Assembly: GCA_902552985.1 (NCBI GenBank)
Contig: CACDII010000002.1
Location: 115,353-179,352, forward strand
DNA length: 64,000 bases
Direction: 5' to 3'
Source: an uncultured Pelagibacteraceae bacterium
GTDB lineage: Bacteria > Pseudomonadota > Alphaproteobacteria > Pelagibacterales > Pelagibacteraceae
Positions 43,046-53,650 of this stretch are shown one piece after another. The notes beneath the pieces were generated by a model. The model saw only the letters and a list, made by a program, of their open reading frames with translations, had not been told where the DNA came from and did not search any database. The translations under genes were made by a program, and so were the position numbers. How positions within the stretch are numbered: position 1 is the first letter of the stretch; each line of letters opens with the position of its first letter.

Positions 43046-44413
43046 ATGAAAAGAATATTATTAATTTGTGTGTTTAGCTTATTAGCTTCAAGCAATCTAT
43101 TTGCTGAGAGTTTTAAAATTAATAAGTTTAATTTTTGGCTTTATGAAAATGGATATCATCAATATTTAAACATTAAAGAAAACCCAGTATGCAAAGAAGA
43201 GCCAAAATATAGTAATCTTTGGTATTATAATAAATGTGATAAATTTCAAGGATCTAACAATCTAAATATCAATATAAAAAATAAAGCATTATCAGCCACT
43301 AATATTGCCTATCATTCAAACCCAAATAGAGACTCTCTAATTTATTATTTATGGAAATATTCATATAGAGATAGAAGTCAACATTTAAAAGAGTTTAAAC
43401 CTATAAATAATTCCTACGATTTTAAATTCAACTTAATTGAAGATAAATTCATAAAAAAGCAAATGAAAACTAAAGGTATCCTTAGTTATTTATATTATCA
43501 AGATGGCGAAGTATTGATTGACGAACTTTCTCCCAAAGAAAGATTAGGAGAATTTTTAAATAATGAAACAAAATTTTATTCAATGTCAATGGGCAAGTCA
43601 GTAACTTCTTATTTAATAGGTCATGCAATATGTGATGGCTACATTGATGGAGTTGATGCAAGAGTAAACGACTGGCCTGTAATAAAAGATTCACTTTATC
43701 ATGATCAAAAATTAATTAATTTTTTAAATATGAATACTGGTGATCAAAAATACATCGATGAATTTGAAGATGGTACAAGTAAATTAGGTGCATATGAAGA
43801 TAGAGATATTGAAACAACTATGCGCTCACACTTTAGAAACAAAAATACAAAAAAATCTAAGCAAACATACAATTATAATGGGTTTGTTACCCAGTTAATT
43901 TTAAACTATATGAAATTTAAAATCGGTAAAGATTATGGCAAATTTTATAGCAAAGTTTTTAATGATAAAATAAAGATCAAAAATAGCATTCGTTATGGCT
44001 ATACTAGTTATCAAGAAAAAAATGGAAATGGACATCCTAACATAATGGCAACAAGATTTGACTATCTTAGAATAGCAAAAGCTATAATGGATGATTATCA
44101 GAATGATACTTGTGTTGGAAAATATTTAAAAGAAATTTATAAAAGAAGAATACCAAAATTAAATAAAGAAAAAAACGAGCCTGCATTTAATCGTACAAAA
44201 TCATATGGGGGTCAATTTCATATGGATTTTCCAGGATTAAATGACAAAATTATATTTGGCATGGGTGGCTATGGTGGGAATGTTATTTTAATTGATGTGG
44301 AAAATTCAAGAATACTGGTTCTAAATTCACTTCATTATAATAATAAACAATATAAATATAATCACAAAAAACTAATATTAGATCCATTTAAAAATGGTAA
44401 ACAAATAAATTAA
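43046..44413 (+). CDS. Exported serine hydrolase of the beta-lactamase/class C superfamily
   Basis: A 455-residue protein with a signal peptide ('RILLICVFSLLASSNLFA'). The S-x-x-K motif is in 'FYSMSMGKSVTSYLIGHAI', with Ser and Lys in S-M-G-K. Y-x-N is probably 'QTYNYNGFVTQLI'. The third motif region has 'FGMGGYGGNVILIDVEN', typical of 6-aminohexanoate-dimer hydrolase-like and esterase members instead of a lactamase K-T-G. An unusually good ribosome site (AAGGAG, 43031-43036) precedes the ATG. It opens a small set with two lyase-like genes, so a role in trimming surface polymers is possible. Substrate unknown. Confidence 0.75.
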   Translation: MKRILLICVFSLLASSNLFAESFKINKFNFWLYENGYHQYLNIKENPVCKEEPKYSNLWYYNKCDKFQGSNNLNINIKNKALSATNIAYHSNPNRDSLIYYLWKYSYRDRSQHLKEFKPINNSYDFKFNLIEDKFIKKQMKTKGILSYLYYQDGEVLIDELSPKERLGEFLNNETKFYSMSMGKSVTSYLIGHAICDGYIDGVDARVNDWPVIKDSLYHDQKLINFLNMNTGDQKYIDEFEDGTSKLGAYEDRDIETTMRSHFRNKNTKKSKQTYNYNGFVTQLILNYMKFKIGKDYGKFYSKVFNDKIKIKNSIRYGYTSYQEKNGNGHPNIMATRFDYLRIAKAIMDDYQNDTCVGKYLKEIYKRRIPKLNKEKNEPAFNRTKSYGGQFHMDFPGLNDKIIFGMGGYGGNVILIDVENSRILVLNSLHYNNKQYKYNHKKLILDPFKNGKQIN

Positions 44414-44418
44414 ATATC

Positions 44419-45207
44419 TTGAAAAACTTTTTTATTATTTTTCTAATTTTAATATTTTCATCTAATGTTTATGCAAAAAATTTTGTTAAACTTCCAAAAG
44501 ATGTAGCTTCAGGTAGTAAATTTAAAAAAAGCCTTACAGGGAATTATTATAAAAAATATGGAATGCAAGTAGTTAATAAATCAGATGGTCATCCAGTTCG
44601 TTCAGGTGAAAAGTCTATAAGGTTTGAAGTAAGAGCTGGTGATTGTGGTAAAGATAAAGATGGTGGCTGGAGTGATTGTAAAAAAAATCGTGAAAGACAT
44701 GAGTTAAGCGGAAGGTATAGAGTTAGCAAAGGAGAGAGATGGTATGCTTGGTCAATTTATATGCCTGAAGATTTTGTAAATGTTGATCCTGTATCAGTTA
44801 TACTTGGTCAGTTTCATCAAGAGAAAAAACATGTAATTTGGATGTTTAAAAATAAACGTGGTGGATATTGGATCGAAAACTATGTTCCAGAATATACTGT
44901 AGGAAACACTCAAATTTTATCTAAAGAAGAGTTGTTAGGAAAATGGAATGATATTTTGGTAAATGTTAATTGGTCACACAAAGACGATGGTTATTTTAAA
45001 TTATGGGCAAATAATAAATTAGTTTTTGATTTTAAAGGTGCAACAAAATCTAAAGGCGTTAAAACATATTTTAAATTTGGAATTTATAGATCTAAAGTGA
45101 GTATTTATAAGCAGATACATAAGAAAGATATACCCATACAAGTAGTATATTTTGATGAAGTAAGAGTTGGTAAAAAAAAAGAGGATGTAATAAATAATTT
45201 TAAATGA
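44419..45207 (+). CDS. Exported polysaccharide lyase-like protein, copy 1
   Basis: A 262-residue exported protein (signal 'FFIIFLILIFSSNVYA') starting with TTG; no better ATG is near. The mature part looks like a beta jelly-roll of the heparin lyase I-like polysaccharide lyase type: 'SIRFEVRAGDCGKDKDGGW', 'NRERHELSGRYRV', 'YAWSIYMPEDFVNVD', 'GQFHQEK', and 'KWNDILVNVNWSHKDDGYF' with 'LWANNKLVFDFKG'. Such enzymes cleave uronic acid polymers. It is paralogous to the next gene and overlaps it by 4 nt. Family assignment is by motif pattern only, and activity is unproven. Confidence 0.6.
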   Translation: MKNFFIIFLILIFSSNVYAKNFVKLPKDVASGSKFKKSLTGNYYKKYGMQVVNKSDGHPVRSGEKSIRFEVRAGDCGKDKDGGWSDCKKNRERHELSGRYRVSKGERWYAWSIYMPEDFVNVDPVSVILGQFHQEKKHVIWMFKNKRGGYWIENYVPEYTVGNTQILSKEELLGKWNDILVNVNWSHKDDGYFKLWANNKLVFDFKGATKSKGVKTYFKFGIYRSKVSIYKQIHKKDIPIQVVYFDEVRVGKKKEDVINNFK

Positions 45208-46151
45208 AAAAATTTATTTGGATTGTTGTTATAAGTTTATTATTCAATACCATCGTTCATGGAAATACACTAACAATCAAAAAAAATAGAGTAATAAAAA
45301 CTCAAGGTGATGTTTTTTATAAATGGCCTCACAAATGGAAGTTCAGCTATATAATGGAACACTGGAAGCCTTATGCTATTCAAGAAGTAACTGATAACGT
45401 AAGGTATGGTAAAACTGCTTTAAGATTTGAGTTAAGATCTGGTAGTTGTGGCAAAACATCTAAGAGCTGGGATGATTGTAAAAATGGCCCTTTTGGATCA
45501 GAAAGATATGAGTTGCTGCCAAATAATAGTGATAAAAGAATAGGTTTTAATGGCAATGTTTGGCATACTATATCTTGGTATATAGAAAAATTTCATACTC
45601 CGTTTGATGGTCATAATTCTATTTGGCAAATTCATAACGATGGTGATTGGGCACCTATGTTTAATACAGATCTAACACAAGATGGTCTTTATTGGCAAAG
45701 ACGTACAGCATGTAATGTTCCTGAAATTTATAAAAAATATAATAGTAAAGGCAATGATGGTTGCACAATTAAATGGAAAGAAAATGCTAATGTGAAAATT
45801 ATGGATAGAGAAGAATTATTTGATAGGTGGAATGATGTAATAATGAACGTTAATTATACCACTAAAAATGATGGGTATTTAAAGATGTGGATCAATGGAA
45901 AGTTAGTTTATCATTATCAGGGTCCAATTAAACCTCCTAATCAAGGTAACGAATGGAGCAATTACTCAACGATGCAATTTGGAATATATAGAATGGCTAA
46001 CGATGGTGTTCATCCGCATACACAAATAAATTATTATGATGAAATTAGATATGCCAAAAATAAATGCTCAAAACTTAAATTAGAAGAGTTAGGCTATGAC
46101 TGTAAAAAACTTGAGAGTCAGAAAATTGAAATTGATACTTTGTTTAATTAA
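45204..46151 (+). CDS. Exported polysaccharide lyase-like protein, copy 2
   Basis: A 315-residue paralogue of the upstream protein: '[20 protein letters not shown]' matches 'SIRFEVRAGDCGK', and '[19 protein letters not shown]' with '[13 protein letters not shown]' matches the upstream C-terminal half. It has extra loops, two or more additional Cys ('[13 protein letters not shown]', '[10 protein letters not shown]') and a C-terminal Cys pair ('NKCSKL', 'YDCKKL'). A signal peptide is present ('[17 protein letters not shown]'). The histidine and tyrosine-bearing '[12 protein letters not shown]' is at the place of 'GQFHQEK'. It overlaps umuC by 4 nt on the other strand. Confidence 0.6.
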   Translation: MKKFIWIVVISLLFNTIVHGNTLTIKKNRVIKTQGDVFYKWPHKWKFSYIMEHWKPYAIQEVTDNVRYGKTALRFELRSGSCGKTSKSWDDCKNGPFGSERYELLPNNSDKRIGFNGNVWHTISWYIEKFHTPFDGHNSIWQIHNDGDWAPMFNTDLTQDGLYWQRRTACNVPEIYKKYNSKGNDGCTIKWKENANVKIMDREELFDRWNDVIMNVNYTTKNDGYLKMWINGKLVYHYQGPIKPPNQGNEWSNYSTMQFGIYRMANDGVHPHTQINYYDEIRYAKNKCSKLKLEELGYDCKKLESQKIEIDTLFN

Positions 46152-47428
46152 TTAACCTTAATAGTTGGTAAGGAATAAAAGTCTGCAGTATCTATTTTAG
46201 AAGAATATTCTTTTTTCATATTCCATTTTTTTTGAATTCCTGCACTTGCAAGACTTAAAGTTGATCTTCCATACCTATAATTGGTATTATCAATAGATTT
46301 CATTAAGTTATTTATTTTTTCATCTTTTTTAGAAGAAAATAAGTTTTTTCCATTATTTGAATTTGATAAATGAGATAGCATTACACCAGCTTTTTGATAT
46401 CTATAACCATTTTTAAAAATACTTTCTAAGCCAGATACTGCAGCTTTTACAATTTCAATACTATTATTAGTGGCTATAGGAAAATCAATTGTTTTTGAAT
46501 TTGAATAAAAACCATATCGACTTTGAAAAGGACTAGTTCTAACCAAAATAGTTATTGATTTTGCAATTAAAGATTCTGACCTAATTTTTTCAGAAGCATT
46601 TAAAGCATAGCTTGCAACTGCTTCTTTTAACTCTTGGAAATTTTCTATTCTTTTTCCAAAAGAACGTGAGACCACACAACTTTTTCTTTTTGATGATGTT
46701 GTCTCTAAATTAATACACGAAACACCTCTAAGTTCCATTGCAGTTCTTGAACTTAAAACATTAGAACTTTTTTTAATCCATGTATTTGATTTATTTTTTA
46801 ATTGTTTAGCGTTATAAATTCCGTTTTGATGATAAAATTTTGTTAGTTGTTTACCAACTCCCCATACATCATTAATCTCTACTTTTTCTAATATTGGATC
46901 AATGTCTTTAATTCCTATTAAACTAACAACACCAGATTGTTTTTTTTTAGCAATATGATTTGCAACTTTGCTTAGTGTTTTAGTTTTTGCAATACCAATA
47001 CTTGTTGGTATACCTGTCCACTTTAAAACGATATTTCTAATTTCTTTTCCAACATTTTCTACTTCTTTATCTGGAAAATTTGATAAATCCAAAAATGCTT
47101 CATCAATTGAATAAATTTCTATGTCTGAATTAAAACGTTTAAGAGTTCTCATTACTCTTCTAGATATATCCCCATACAAAGAGTAATTTGATGAAAAAAC
47201 CTGAACATCATTTTTAACAATTATATTTTTTTCTTTAAAATAAGGTTCGCCCATTTTAATACCTAAGGCTTTTGCTTCGTTAGATCTTGAAATAATACAA
47301 CCATCATTATTTGATAGAACTACAACAGGTTTTTTTCTAATTTTAGGATTAAATAGTCTTTCACAAGATACATAAAAAGAATTACAATCTATTAATGCTA
47401 TTTTTTTAGTACACTGAGTGAATGACAT
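46148..47428 (-). CDS. umuC: Y-family DNA polymerase V catalytic subunit UmuC
   Basis: A 426-residue translesion polymerase. Catalytic motifs are '[20 protein letters not shown]' (first metal Asp and the steric-gate region) and '[16 protein letters not shown]' (S-I-D-E-A). The thumb has helix-hairpin-helix '[17 protein letters not shown]'. The little-finger and the C-terminal UmuC DUF4113-like part ('[19 protein letters not shown]') are present. The start lies 23 nt inside umuD. It is the second gene of a LexA-controlled umuDC operon and converges on the lyase-like gene. Confidence 0.95.
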   Translation of the reverse strand: MSFTQCTKKIALIDCNSFYVSCERLFNPKIRKKPVVVLSNNDGCIISRSNEAKALGIKMGEPYFKEKNIIVKNDVQVFSSNYSLYGDISRRVMRTLKRFNSDIEIYSIDEAFLDLSNFPDKEVENVGKEIRNIVLKWTGIPTSIGIAKTKTLSKVANHIAKKKQSGVVSLIGIKDIDPILEKVEINDVWGVGKQLTKFYHQNGIYNAKQLKNKSNTWIKKSSNVLSSRTAMELRGVSCINLETTSSKRKSCVVSRSFGKRIENFQELKEAVASYALNASEKIRSESLIAKSITILVRTSPFQSRYGFYSNSKTIDFPIATNNSIEIVKAAVSGLESIFKNGYRYQKAGVMLSHLSNSNNGKNLFSSKKDEKINNLMKSIDNTNYRYGRSTLSLASAGIQKKWNMKKEYSSKIDTADFYSLPTIKVN

Positions 47429-47801
47429 AGGTTACAACTCCCCAAATAAAAACATCTTCTTCTTCATTAATTAAAATTCTATCTTCAAATCTTTTGGATC
47501 CAGAAGTTAAAAACTTTTTTTCACCTTCTTTAACAAAGCTTTTAACAACCAGTTCGTCATGAACATTTGCAATTACTGTTGAAAAATTTTTAGGATTTAA
47601 ACTTTTATCGACAACTAATAAATCACCATCATTAATCCCAATACTTGTCATTGATTTCCCTTGGACCCTAATAATGAAAGTTGCTGGAACGTTTTTTATC
47701 AGGTGAATGTTAAGATCTATGTCTTCCTCGATATAATCTGTTGCAGGGGATGGGAACCCAGCACCTGCCTTATGTAAGTAATATGGAACCAATGTTTTCA
47801 T
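47406..47801 (-). CDS. umuD: UmuD-type S24 peptidase/mutagenesis protein
   Basis: A 131-residue LexA-like protein. The self-cleavage region is '[13 protein letters not shown]' (Ala-Gly site near residues 13-15). The catalytic serine is in '[15 protein letters not shown]' and the general-base lysine in '[10 protein letters not shown]'. After RecA-stimulated cleavage, UmuD' dimers join UmuC to make Pol V. The ATG lies directly next to a LexA box. It overlaps umuC by 23 nt. Confidence 0.94.
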   Translation of the reverse strand: MKTLVPYYLHKAGAGFPSPATDYIEEDIDLNIHLIKNVPATFIIRVQGKSMTSIGINDGDLLVVDKSLNPKNFSTVIANVHDELVVKSFVKEGEKKFLTSGSKRFEDRILINEEEDVFIWGVVTYVIHSVY

Positions 47802-47841
47802 GTTCTTGTTTTGTTCTACTACACATTTAGGATATAGTCAA
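47802..47841 (-). promoter_or_regulatory. umuDC promoter with alphaproteobacterial LexA box
   Basis: A GTTC-N7-GTTC box occupies 47802-47816 (GAAC-N7-GAAC on the minus strand), the alphaproteobacterial LexA consensus. A sigma-70-like promoter overlaps it: TTGACT (47841-47836), a 17-bp spacer, TAGAAC (47818-47813). The box covers the -10 element and abuts the umuD ATG, so transcription would begin only about 5 nt before the start codon. LexA binding would block RNA polymerase directly. Confidence 0.7.
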
Positions 47842-47976
47842 CAAAGGTTGTATTTTGAGTCTGCAAGTGAATCAAAAGTGAATCAAAACGAGAACATTTA
47901 AAATCAGTAAAAATGCGCTGTGGATAACTGTTACCAGGGAGCTAAGATCTGTGTTAAGAAATTTAATATTACAAAA

Positions 47977-48342
47977 ATGAAAAAATTAACTTGTCAATGT
48001 GGTGGTGTAGAAATTGGAGTTAAATTGCCCGATGATTTGGGAAAATTAATGCGGTGTAATTGTTCAATATGCAAAAGAAAAAGCGCAACAATGTCCATGA
48101 TTGGTAAAGATGATTTAAAAATAATAAAGGGAAATGATCTTTTAAAATCCTATCAATATCACACTAAAGTTGCTAAACATTATTTTTGCTCAAATTGCGG
48201 AATTTACACACATCATTCTCGTAGATCAGATCCTAATACCTACGGAATAAATGTAGGATGTTTAGAAGGCGTTAATCCATTTGAATTAAAAAATGTTACA
48301 ATGTTTGATGGGGTTAATCATCCATTGGACAAAAAAAATTAA
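47977..48342 (+). CDS. GFA-family (glutathione-dependent formaldehyde-activating type) zinc protein
   Basis: A protein of about 121 residues of the GFA fold. Zinc ligands are in 'LTCQCGGVEIGV', 'MRCNCSICKRKSATM' and 'HYFCSNCGIYTHHSRR', the usual C-x-C, C-x2-C and C-x2-C sets. The frame opens with a GTG at 47920, but the ATG at 47977 puts the start just before the first C-x-C motif as in the family. GFA proteins are often annotated as glutathione/formaldehyde enzymes; actual substrates vary. Neighbours give no hint. Confidence 0.8.
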   Translation: MKKLTCQCGGVEIGVKLPDDLGKLMRCNCSICKRKSATMSMIGKDDLKIIKGNDLLKSYQYHTKVAKHYFCSNCGIYTHHSRRSDPNTYGINVGCLEGVNPFELKNVTMFDGVNHPLDKKN

Positions 48343-48350
48343 TTTATCAA

Positions 48351-49649
48351 ATGAAAAAATTTATATTTATTTTATTTTTTCCAATATTTTATTTTGAAAA
48401 TTTATTAGCAGAAACTTTATCAGAAGCTCTAAATCAGGCATATAAAAACAACCCAGAATTAAATGCGGAAAGAGAAAATATAAAAGTTTCAGAAGAAGAT
48501 TTAAAAATTTCACGAAGTGAATTTTTACCATCGGTCACTTTATCTGGATCAAAAAGTGAAGAAGATACTGAAAAACTTACCGATCGATCTGGAAATAATT
48601 CTGCAATTACTGATGTTAATCCAAAAACAACTTCAATTACCATTGAACAAAAACTTTTTCAAGGACTTGGAGGTGTTGCTGATTTACAAAAAAATAAAAT
48701 TGGTTTGATTTTAGCTAAAGCAGAACTTTTAAAAACTGAACAAGAAATATTGTACAAAGCAATTGAAGCATACACAGGTTTAATATTAGCAAAAGAAAAA
48801 CTTAGTATTAATGAGCAAAATTTAAATTTGTTGGAAAGACAAGTTGAAACAGATCAAGCAAGATTAGAAAAAGGTAAAATTAAAGTAGCAGATTTAGCCC
48901 AGTCCGAATCCTCATTAGCAGGTGCTAACGCAAAATTTATAGAAGCAAAAAATGAGGAGGTAACTGCTAAGTTGGTTTATGAAAAAGTAATTGGTCCTAT
49001 CAGAGACATGAACAGTTTAAGCAAAAATTTTAATATTAATTTTAAAATTCCAGGCACTCTAAATGAAGCTATTCAAATCTCAAAAAATAATAATCCTGAA
49101 CTGATTATTGCTAAATTAGAATATGAACAATCAGAAAAAGACGTTATAATCGCAAGATCAGATTTATCTCCTTCGGCAACATTGTCATTAGAGTCTTCAA
49201 AAACAGATGATTTAAGTTCAACTTATGATGAAAGAGATAAAGAAACATTAAAAGCAACTTTATCTTGGCCTATTTATAAGGGAGGAAAAAATACAGCATC
49301 ACTAAATAGAAGCAAAAATTTAAAAAATAGACAAAAACTGCTTTATGATAATGCGCTTAAAACTAATGACTCAGATGTTGCTAGTGCTTGGTCAAATTTA
49401 GAGTCTTCAAAAAGTTTATTAGCTTCAGTTACATCTCAAGTTCAGGCAGCAGAAATTGCTAACGAAGGAATAACAGCAGAATATGAAAGTGGACTTGGAA
49501 GATCTACCCTAGATGTTATTCAATCAAACACATTGCTTTTAGATTCAAAAATAAGCCTTGCAAACTCTGAGAGGAACTATTTGCTGTCCCAGTTCAAATT
49601 ATTGCAATATCTCGGATTATTGAATGCTGAATATCTCAAAATTAACTAA
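48351..49649 (+). CDS. tolC: TolC-family outer membrane efflux protein
   Basis: A 432-residue outer membrane channel with signal peptide ('KFIFILFFPIFYFENLLA'). Two structural repeats show the typical pattern: 'TLSEALNQAYKNNPELNAER' near the N-terminus and 'TLNEAIQISKNNNPELIIAK' in the second half. Long alpha-barrel helices follow each. It serves as exit duct for type I secretion and efflux pumps. It starts 8 nt after the GFA gene. No matching inner membrane pump gene is in the window. Confidence 0.9.
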   Translation: MKKFIFILFFPIFYFENLLAETLSEALNQAYKNNPELNAERENIKVSEEDLKISRSEFLPSVTLSGSKSEEDTEKLTDRSGNNSAITDVNPKTTSITIEQKLFQGLGGVADLQKNKIGLILAKAELLKTEQEILYKAIEAYTGLILAKEKLSINEQNLNLLERQVETDQARLEKGKIKVADLAQSESSLAGANAKFIEAKNEEVTAKLVYEKVIGPIRDMNSLSKNFNINFKIPGTLNEAIQISKNNNPELIIAKLEYEQSEKDVIIARSDLSPSATLSLESSKTDDLSSTYDERDKETLKATLSWPIYKGGKNTASLNRSKNLKNRQKLLYDNALKTNDSDVASAWSNLESSKSLLASVTSQVQAAEIANEGITAEYESGLGRSTLDVIQSNTLLLDSKISLANSERNYLLSQFKLLQYLGLLNAEYLKIN

Positions 49650-49687
49650 GTAAAATAACGTTTTTTTAATATATTTTAATAATTATC

Positions 49688-49717
49688 TTGCTAATGAGAA
49701 CAAAAGTGGTACATAAT
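49688..49717 (+). promoter_or_regulatory. Probable recA promoter with variant LexA box
   Basis: TTGCTA (49688-49693), an 18-bp spacer and CATAAT (49712-49717). The spacer holds GAAC-N7-GTAC (49698-49712), one mismatch from the GAAC-N7-GAAC LexA consensus also seen before umuD. Repression from between the -35 and -10 elements is plausible. The call is less certain than the umuD box because of the mismatch. Confidence 0.45.
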
Positions 49718-49763
49718 AAAATCATGATTCGAGTACTAAAAAACACAAAAAATGAGGAAAAAA

Positions 49764-50885
49764 ATGACTAAGAATAATTTAAAGGTAGTTAAATCTACTA
49801 AAGATAAAGTTTCAGAAAACAAAGAGAAAAATAAAGCTTTAGATGCAGCAATAAGCCAAATTACAGATAACTTTGGAAAAGGTTCAGTAATGAAGCTTGG
49901 CCAACAAACGGCAATGGATATTGAGTCTATTTCAACGGGATCTTTAAGTTTGGATTTAGCTTTAGGAATAGGTGGATTGCCTAAAGGAAGAATTATAGAA
50001 ATATACGGACCAGAGTCTTCTGGTAAAACAACACTTGCATTACAAGTTGTTGCTGAAGCTCAAAAAGCAGGAGGTATCTGCGGATTTGTAGATGCTGAGC
50101 ATGCTTTGGATCCAGTTTATGCTAAAAAATTAGGTGTAGATACTGAAGAATTATTGATATCTCAACCTGATACAGGAGAACAGGCTTTAGAAATAACTGA
50201 TACATTAATTAAATCAGGCTCAATTTCAGTGTTAGTTGTTGACTCTGTTGCAGCCTTAACCCCAAGAGCTGAAATTGAAGGTGAAATGGGAGACCATCAC
50301 GTTGGTTTACAATCAAGACTTATGAGTCAAGCTTTAAGAAAACTAACTAGCTCAATTTCACGAACAAATACAATGGTTATTTTCATTAATCAGATTAGAA
50401 TGAAAATTGGTGTTATGTTTGGAAGTCCTGAAACAACATCAGGAGGAAACGCTCTAAAATTCTATTCTTCAGTGAGAATGGATATTAGAAGAATAGGAGC
50501 AATAAAAGAAAAAGATGCAATTATAGGAAACGCAACAAGAGTAAAAGTTGTAAAAAATAAAGTATCACCTCCATTTAAAGTAGTTGAATTTGATTTAATG
50601 TATGGAAAAGGAATTAGCAAAACTGGAGAATTAATTGACCTAGGTGCCAAAGCTGACATAGTTGAAAAGTCTGGAGCATGGTATGCATACAAAGGTGAAA
50701 AAATTGGTCAAGGGAAAGAGAATGCTAAACTTTACCTTGAACAAAATCCAAAAGCAGCAGCTGAAATTGAAATGGCAATAAGAGAAAAAGCTGGAATGAT
50801 TTCAAAGAAAATAGAGGGAAATCCTATTGATGAAGAAAAAGTTAAAAAAGATCAAAAGGAAGAAGTACCTGGTAAAAAAAATTAG
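49764..50885 (+). CDS. recA: DNA recombinase RecA
   Basis: Forms filaments on single-stranded DNA for recombination and for the SOS co-protease function. Walker A is '[18 protein letters not shown]', Walker B '[13 protein letters not shown]', loop L1 '[19 protein letters not shown]', and loop L2 '[18 protein letters not shown]'. An ATG at 49752 opens the frame; the ATG at 49764 has a good GAGGA ribosome site just ahead and is the better start (373 aa). A strong intrinsic terminator follows. Confidence 0.98.
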   Translation: MTKNNLKVVKSTKDKVSENKEKNKALDAAISQITDNFGKGSVMKLGQQTAMDIESISTGSLSLDLALGIGGLPKGRIIEIYGPESSGKTTLALQVVAEAQKAGGICGFVDAEHALDPVYAKKLGVDTEELLISQPDTGEQALEITDTLIKSGSISVLVVDSVAALTPRAEIEGEMGDHHVGLQSRLMSQALRKLTSSISRTNTMVIFINQIRMKIGVMFGSPETTSGGNALKFYSSVRMDIRRIGAIKEKDAIIGNATRVKVVKNKVSPPFKVVEFDLMYGKGISKTGELIDLGAKADIVEKSGAWYAYKGEKIGQGKENAKLYLEQNPKAAAEIEMAIREKAGMISKKIEGNPIDEEKVKKDQKEEVPGKKN

Positions 50886-50906
50886 TTAAAACCATCTTTA
50901 ATTATT

Positions 50907-50935
50907 AAAAGGCGCTTTATTTAAGCGCCTTTTTC
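50907..50935 (+). terminator. recA intrinsic terminator
   Basis: AAAAGGCGCTT, a 5-nt loop TATTT, then AAGCGCCTTTTT: a 7-bp GC-rich stem extended by A/T pairs and followed by a T-run. It lies 21 bp after the recA stop and is one of very few clear terminators in the window. Confidence 0.9.
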
Positions 50936-50983
50936 CCTTAAAGCACGTCTAGACATCAAAAAAAAAAGCTGTATTTTAAAAAT

Positions 50984-53650
50984 ATGGCAGACAAATCACT
51001 AAATCAGATAAGAAATACTTTTCTCAAATATTTTGAGAAGAATGGCCATAAGATTGTTGAGTCTAGTAATCTAGTTCCAAATAATGATCCAACATTAATG
51101 TTTGCTAACTCTGGAATGGTACAATTCAAAAATGTATTTACAGGCCTTGAGAAAAGAGATTATCAAAGGGCTACTACTTCTCAAAAATGTGTAAGAGCAG
51201 GTGGAAAACATAATGATTTAGAAAATGTAGGTTATACACCTAGGCATCATACTTTTTTTGAAATGCTTGGAAATTTTTCTTTTGGCGATTATTTTAAAGA
51301 AAGAGCAATCGAACTAGCTTGGAACTTAATAACAAAAGATTTTGGTTTAGATAAAAATAAGCTTTATTTCACTGTATTTAATGAGGACGAGGAAGCTTAT
51401 AATCTTTGGAAAAAGATTACTGGATTTGGTGCGGATAGAATAATTAAAATTTCAACATCAGATAATTTCTGGTCAATGGGAGAAACTGGACCTTGTGGAC
51501 CTTGCTCTGAAATATTTTTTGATCATGGTGATCATTTAAAAGGTGGATTACCCGGAACCAAAGATCAAGATGGAGATAGATATATAGAAATTTGGAATTT
51601 AGTATTTATGCAATTTGAACAAATCTCAAAAGATAAAAGAATAGACTTGCCAAAACCATCTGTAGATACGGGAATGGGTTTAGAGCGAATAACTGCTTTG
51701 CTTCAAGGAACTCATGATAATTATAAAACGGATCATTTTATTAAATTAATAAATTCTATAGGAGAAGCAGTAAAAATTAAACCAAATGAAAACAATATAT
51801 CAAGTTTTAGAGTTATAGCAGATCACTTAAGAGCTAGCTCTTTCTTAATTGCAGAAGGTGTTTTACCATCCAACGAAGGACGTGGATATGTTTTAAGAAG
51901 AATTATGAGAAGAGGTATGAGACATTCTCATTTATTAGGTTCAAAAAAACCAATTTTTTATAATATTTTTAAAACTTTGCTAAGCGAAATGTCCGACAGT
52001 TATCCAGAATTAAAAAGGGCAGAATCTTTAGTTAAAGAAACTTTGAAAACAGAAGAAGAGAAATTTTTAGTTTTGCTTGAAAGAGGAATGAAAATTCTAA
52101 ATGATGAAATCAAAAAAGTAAAAAAAGTTTTACCAGGAGAAGTAGCATTCAAACTTTATGATACTTATGGTTTTCCTTTAGATCTTACTGAAGATATTTT
52201 AAAAAATAAATCACTTTCGGTCGATCATAAAAAATTTAAAGTATTAATGAACGAAAGCAGAGAGCTGGCTAAAAAAAATTGGAAAGGATCTGGTGATAGC
52301 TCTGTAGAAGAAATCTGGTTTGGAATAAAAGATAAGTTAGGACCAACAGAATTTCTAGGATATGAAACTGATCAGGCGGAAGGAGTCGTTCTTTCAATAA
52401 TTAAAGATAAGAAGGAAGTAAAAAATTTAGGTAATGGAGACGAGGGAATTATAATACTTAATCAAACACCTTTCTACGGTGAGTCAGGAGGTCAAGTGGG
52501 AGATACTGGCTATATAATGTCTGGTGATTTTAAATTTCAAGTAACTGATGTTCAAAAAAAATTAGATGATTTATTTGTCCATTATGGAAAAGTGGTAAAT
52601 GGAACTATAAAAATAAAAGATAATGTTGAGATGAAAATAAATGTGGAAAGAAGAAATAATATAAGAGCCTATCATTCAGCAACGCATCTACTACATGAAT
52701 CTCTTCGTAGAGTTTTAGGAACTCATGTAATTCAGAAAGGATCTTTAGTAGAAGCAGAAAGATTAAGATTTGATTTTAGTCATATGAAACCAATTTCGTC
52801 TGAAGAAATTACTAAGATCGAGGGATTTGTTAATTCAATGATCGATCGAAAAACTGATGTCAGGACTAGATTAATGACACCAAAAGAGGCGGTAAATAAC
52901 GGAGCATTAGCATTATTTGGTGAAAAATATGGAGAAGAGGTAAGGGTTTTGTCTATGGGAGATGAAAAGGATAAATATTTTTCTACAGAGTTATGCGGTG
53001 GAACACATGTTAGAAATACTGGTGATATTGGAAAATTTAAAATAGTTAGTCAATCATCAATTGCGGCTGGCATTAGAAGAGTAGAGGCTCTAAGAGATAA
53101 GCAGCTTAAGGAGTTTTTAAATAAAAAAGAAAAATTATCAGATATTTCAAGTCAAAAAGATCAAAATAATATCAAAGATTTATCTGACAAAATTATTAAA
53201 CTTGGTGGTAAGCCTAATTTAAATAATGAAGATAAAAGAAATTTAATAAAAGATTTAACAAAACAATACGATCAACTTTTAGTCAAATCTATATTGAGTG
53301 ATAAATCTAAAAATATAATTAAAAATGAAACTATAAATAATACTAAAGTAAGATTTCAAAAAATTATTGATCTTCCTCCAAAAGATTTAAGAAATCTTGT
53401 AGATAAAGGTAAAAAAGAGTTAGGTGAGGGAATTATAATAGTATTTGCAGTAAAAGATGGAAAAATTGGTATAGCAGTTGGGATTACAACTAAACTCGCT
53501 AGCAAATATGATGCTGTCAAGTTAGTAAAAGTAGGCTCTGAAATTATAGGTGGAAAAGGTGGAGGTGGCAGATCTGATTTTGCTCAAGCGGGAGGCGTTG
53601 ATGAGAATAAAATTGATGAGGCTTTTAATAAAATAAAATCTTTAATTTAA
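50984..53650 (+). CDS. alaS: Alanyl-tRNA synthetase
   Basis: A class II synthetase of 888 aa that charges tRNA-Ala and also the tmRNA, whose G3-U70 pair is present in this window. The catalytic core begins '[15 protein letters not shown]' and has '[18 protein letters not shown]' (motif 2 area). The editing domain shows '[16 protein letters not shown]' and the zinc-type '[13 protein letters not shown]'. The C-terminal DHHA1-like '[16 protein letters not shown]' glycine-rich motif is intact. The 3' end overlaps icd by 9 nt on the other strand. Confidence 0.97.
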   Translation: MADKSLNQIRNTFLKYFEKNGHKIVESSNLVPNNDPTLMFANSGMVQFKNVFTGLEKRDYQRATTSQKCVRAGGKHNDLENVGYTPRHHTFFEMLGNFSFGDYFKERAIELAWNLITKDFGLDKNKLYFTVFNEDEEAYNLWKKITGFGADRIIKISTSDNFWSMGETGPCGPCSEIFFDHGDHLKGGLPGTKDQDGDRYIEIWNLVFMQFEQISKDKRIDLPKPSVDTGMGLERITALLQGTHDNYKTDHFIKLINSIGEAVKIKPNENNISSFRVIADHLRASSFLIAEGVLPSNEGRGYVLRRIMRRGMRHSHLLGSKKPIFYNIFKTLLSEMSDSYPELKRAESLVKETLKTEEEKFLVLLERGMKILNDEIKKVKKVLPGEVAFKLYDTYGFPLDLTEDILKNKSLSVDHKKFKVLMNESRELAKKNWKGSGDSSVEEIWFGIKDKLGPTEFLGYETDQAEGVVLSIIKDKKEVKNLGNGDEGIIILNQTPFYGESGGQVGDTGYIMSGDFKFQVTDVQKKLDDLFVHYGKVVNGTIKIKDNVEMKINVERRNNIRAYHSATHLLHESLRRVLGTHVIQKGSLVEAERLRFDFSHMKPISSEEITKIEGFVNSMIDRKTDVRTRLMTPKEAVNNGALALFGEKYGEEVRVLSMGDEKDKYFSTELCGGTHVRNTGDIGKFKIVSQSSIAAGIRRVEALRDKQLKEFLNKKEKLSDISSQKDQNNIKDLSDKIIKLGGKPNLNNEDKRNLIKDLTKQYDQLLVKSILSDKSKNIIKNETINNTKVRFQKIIDLPPKDLRNLVDKGKKELGEGIIIVFAVKDGKIGIAVGITTKLASKYDAVKLVKVGSEIIGGKGGGGRSDFAQAGGVDENKIDEAFNKIKSLI

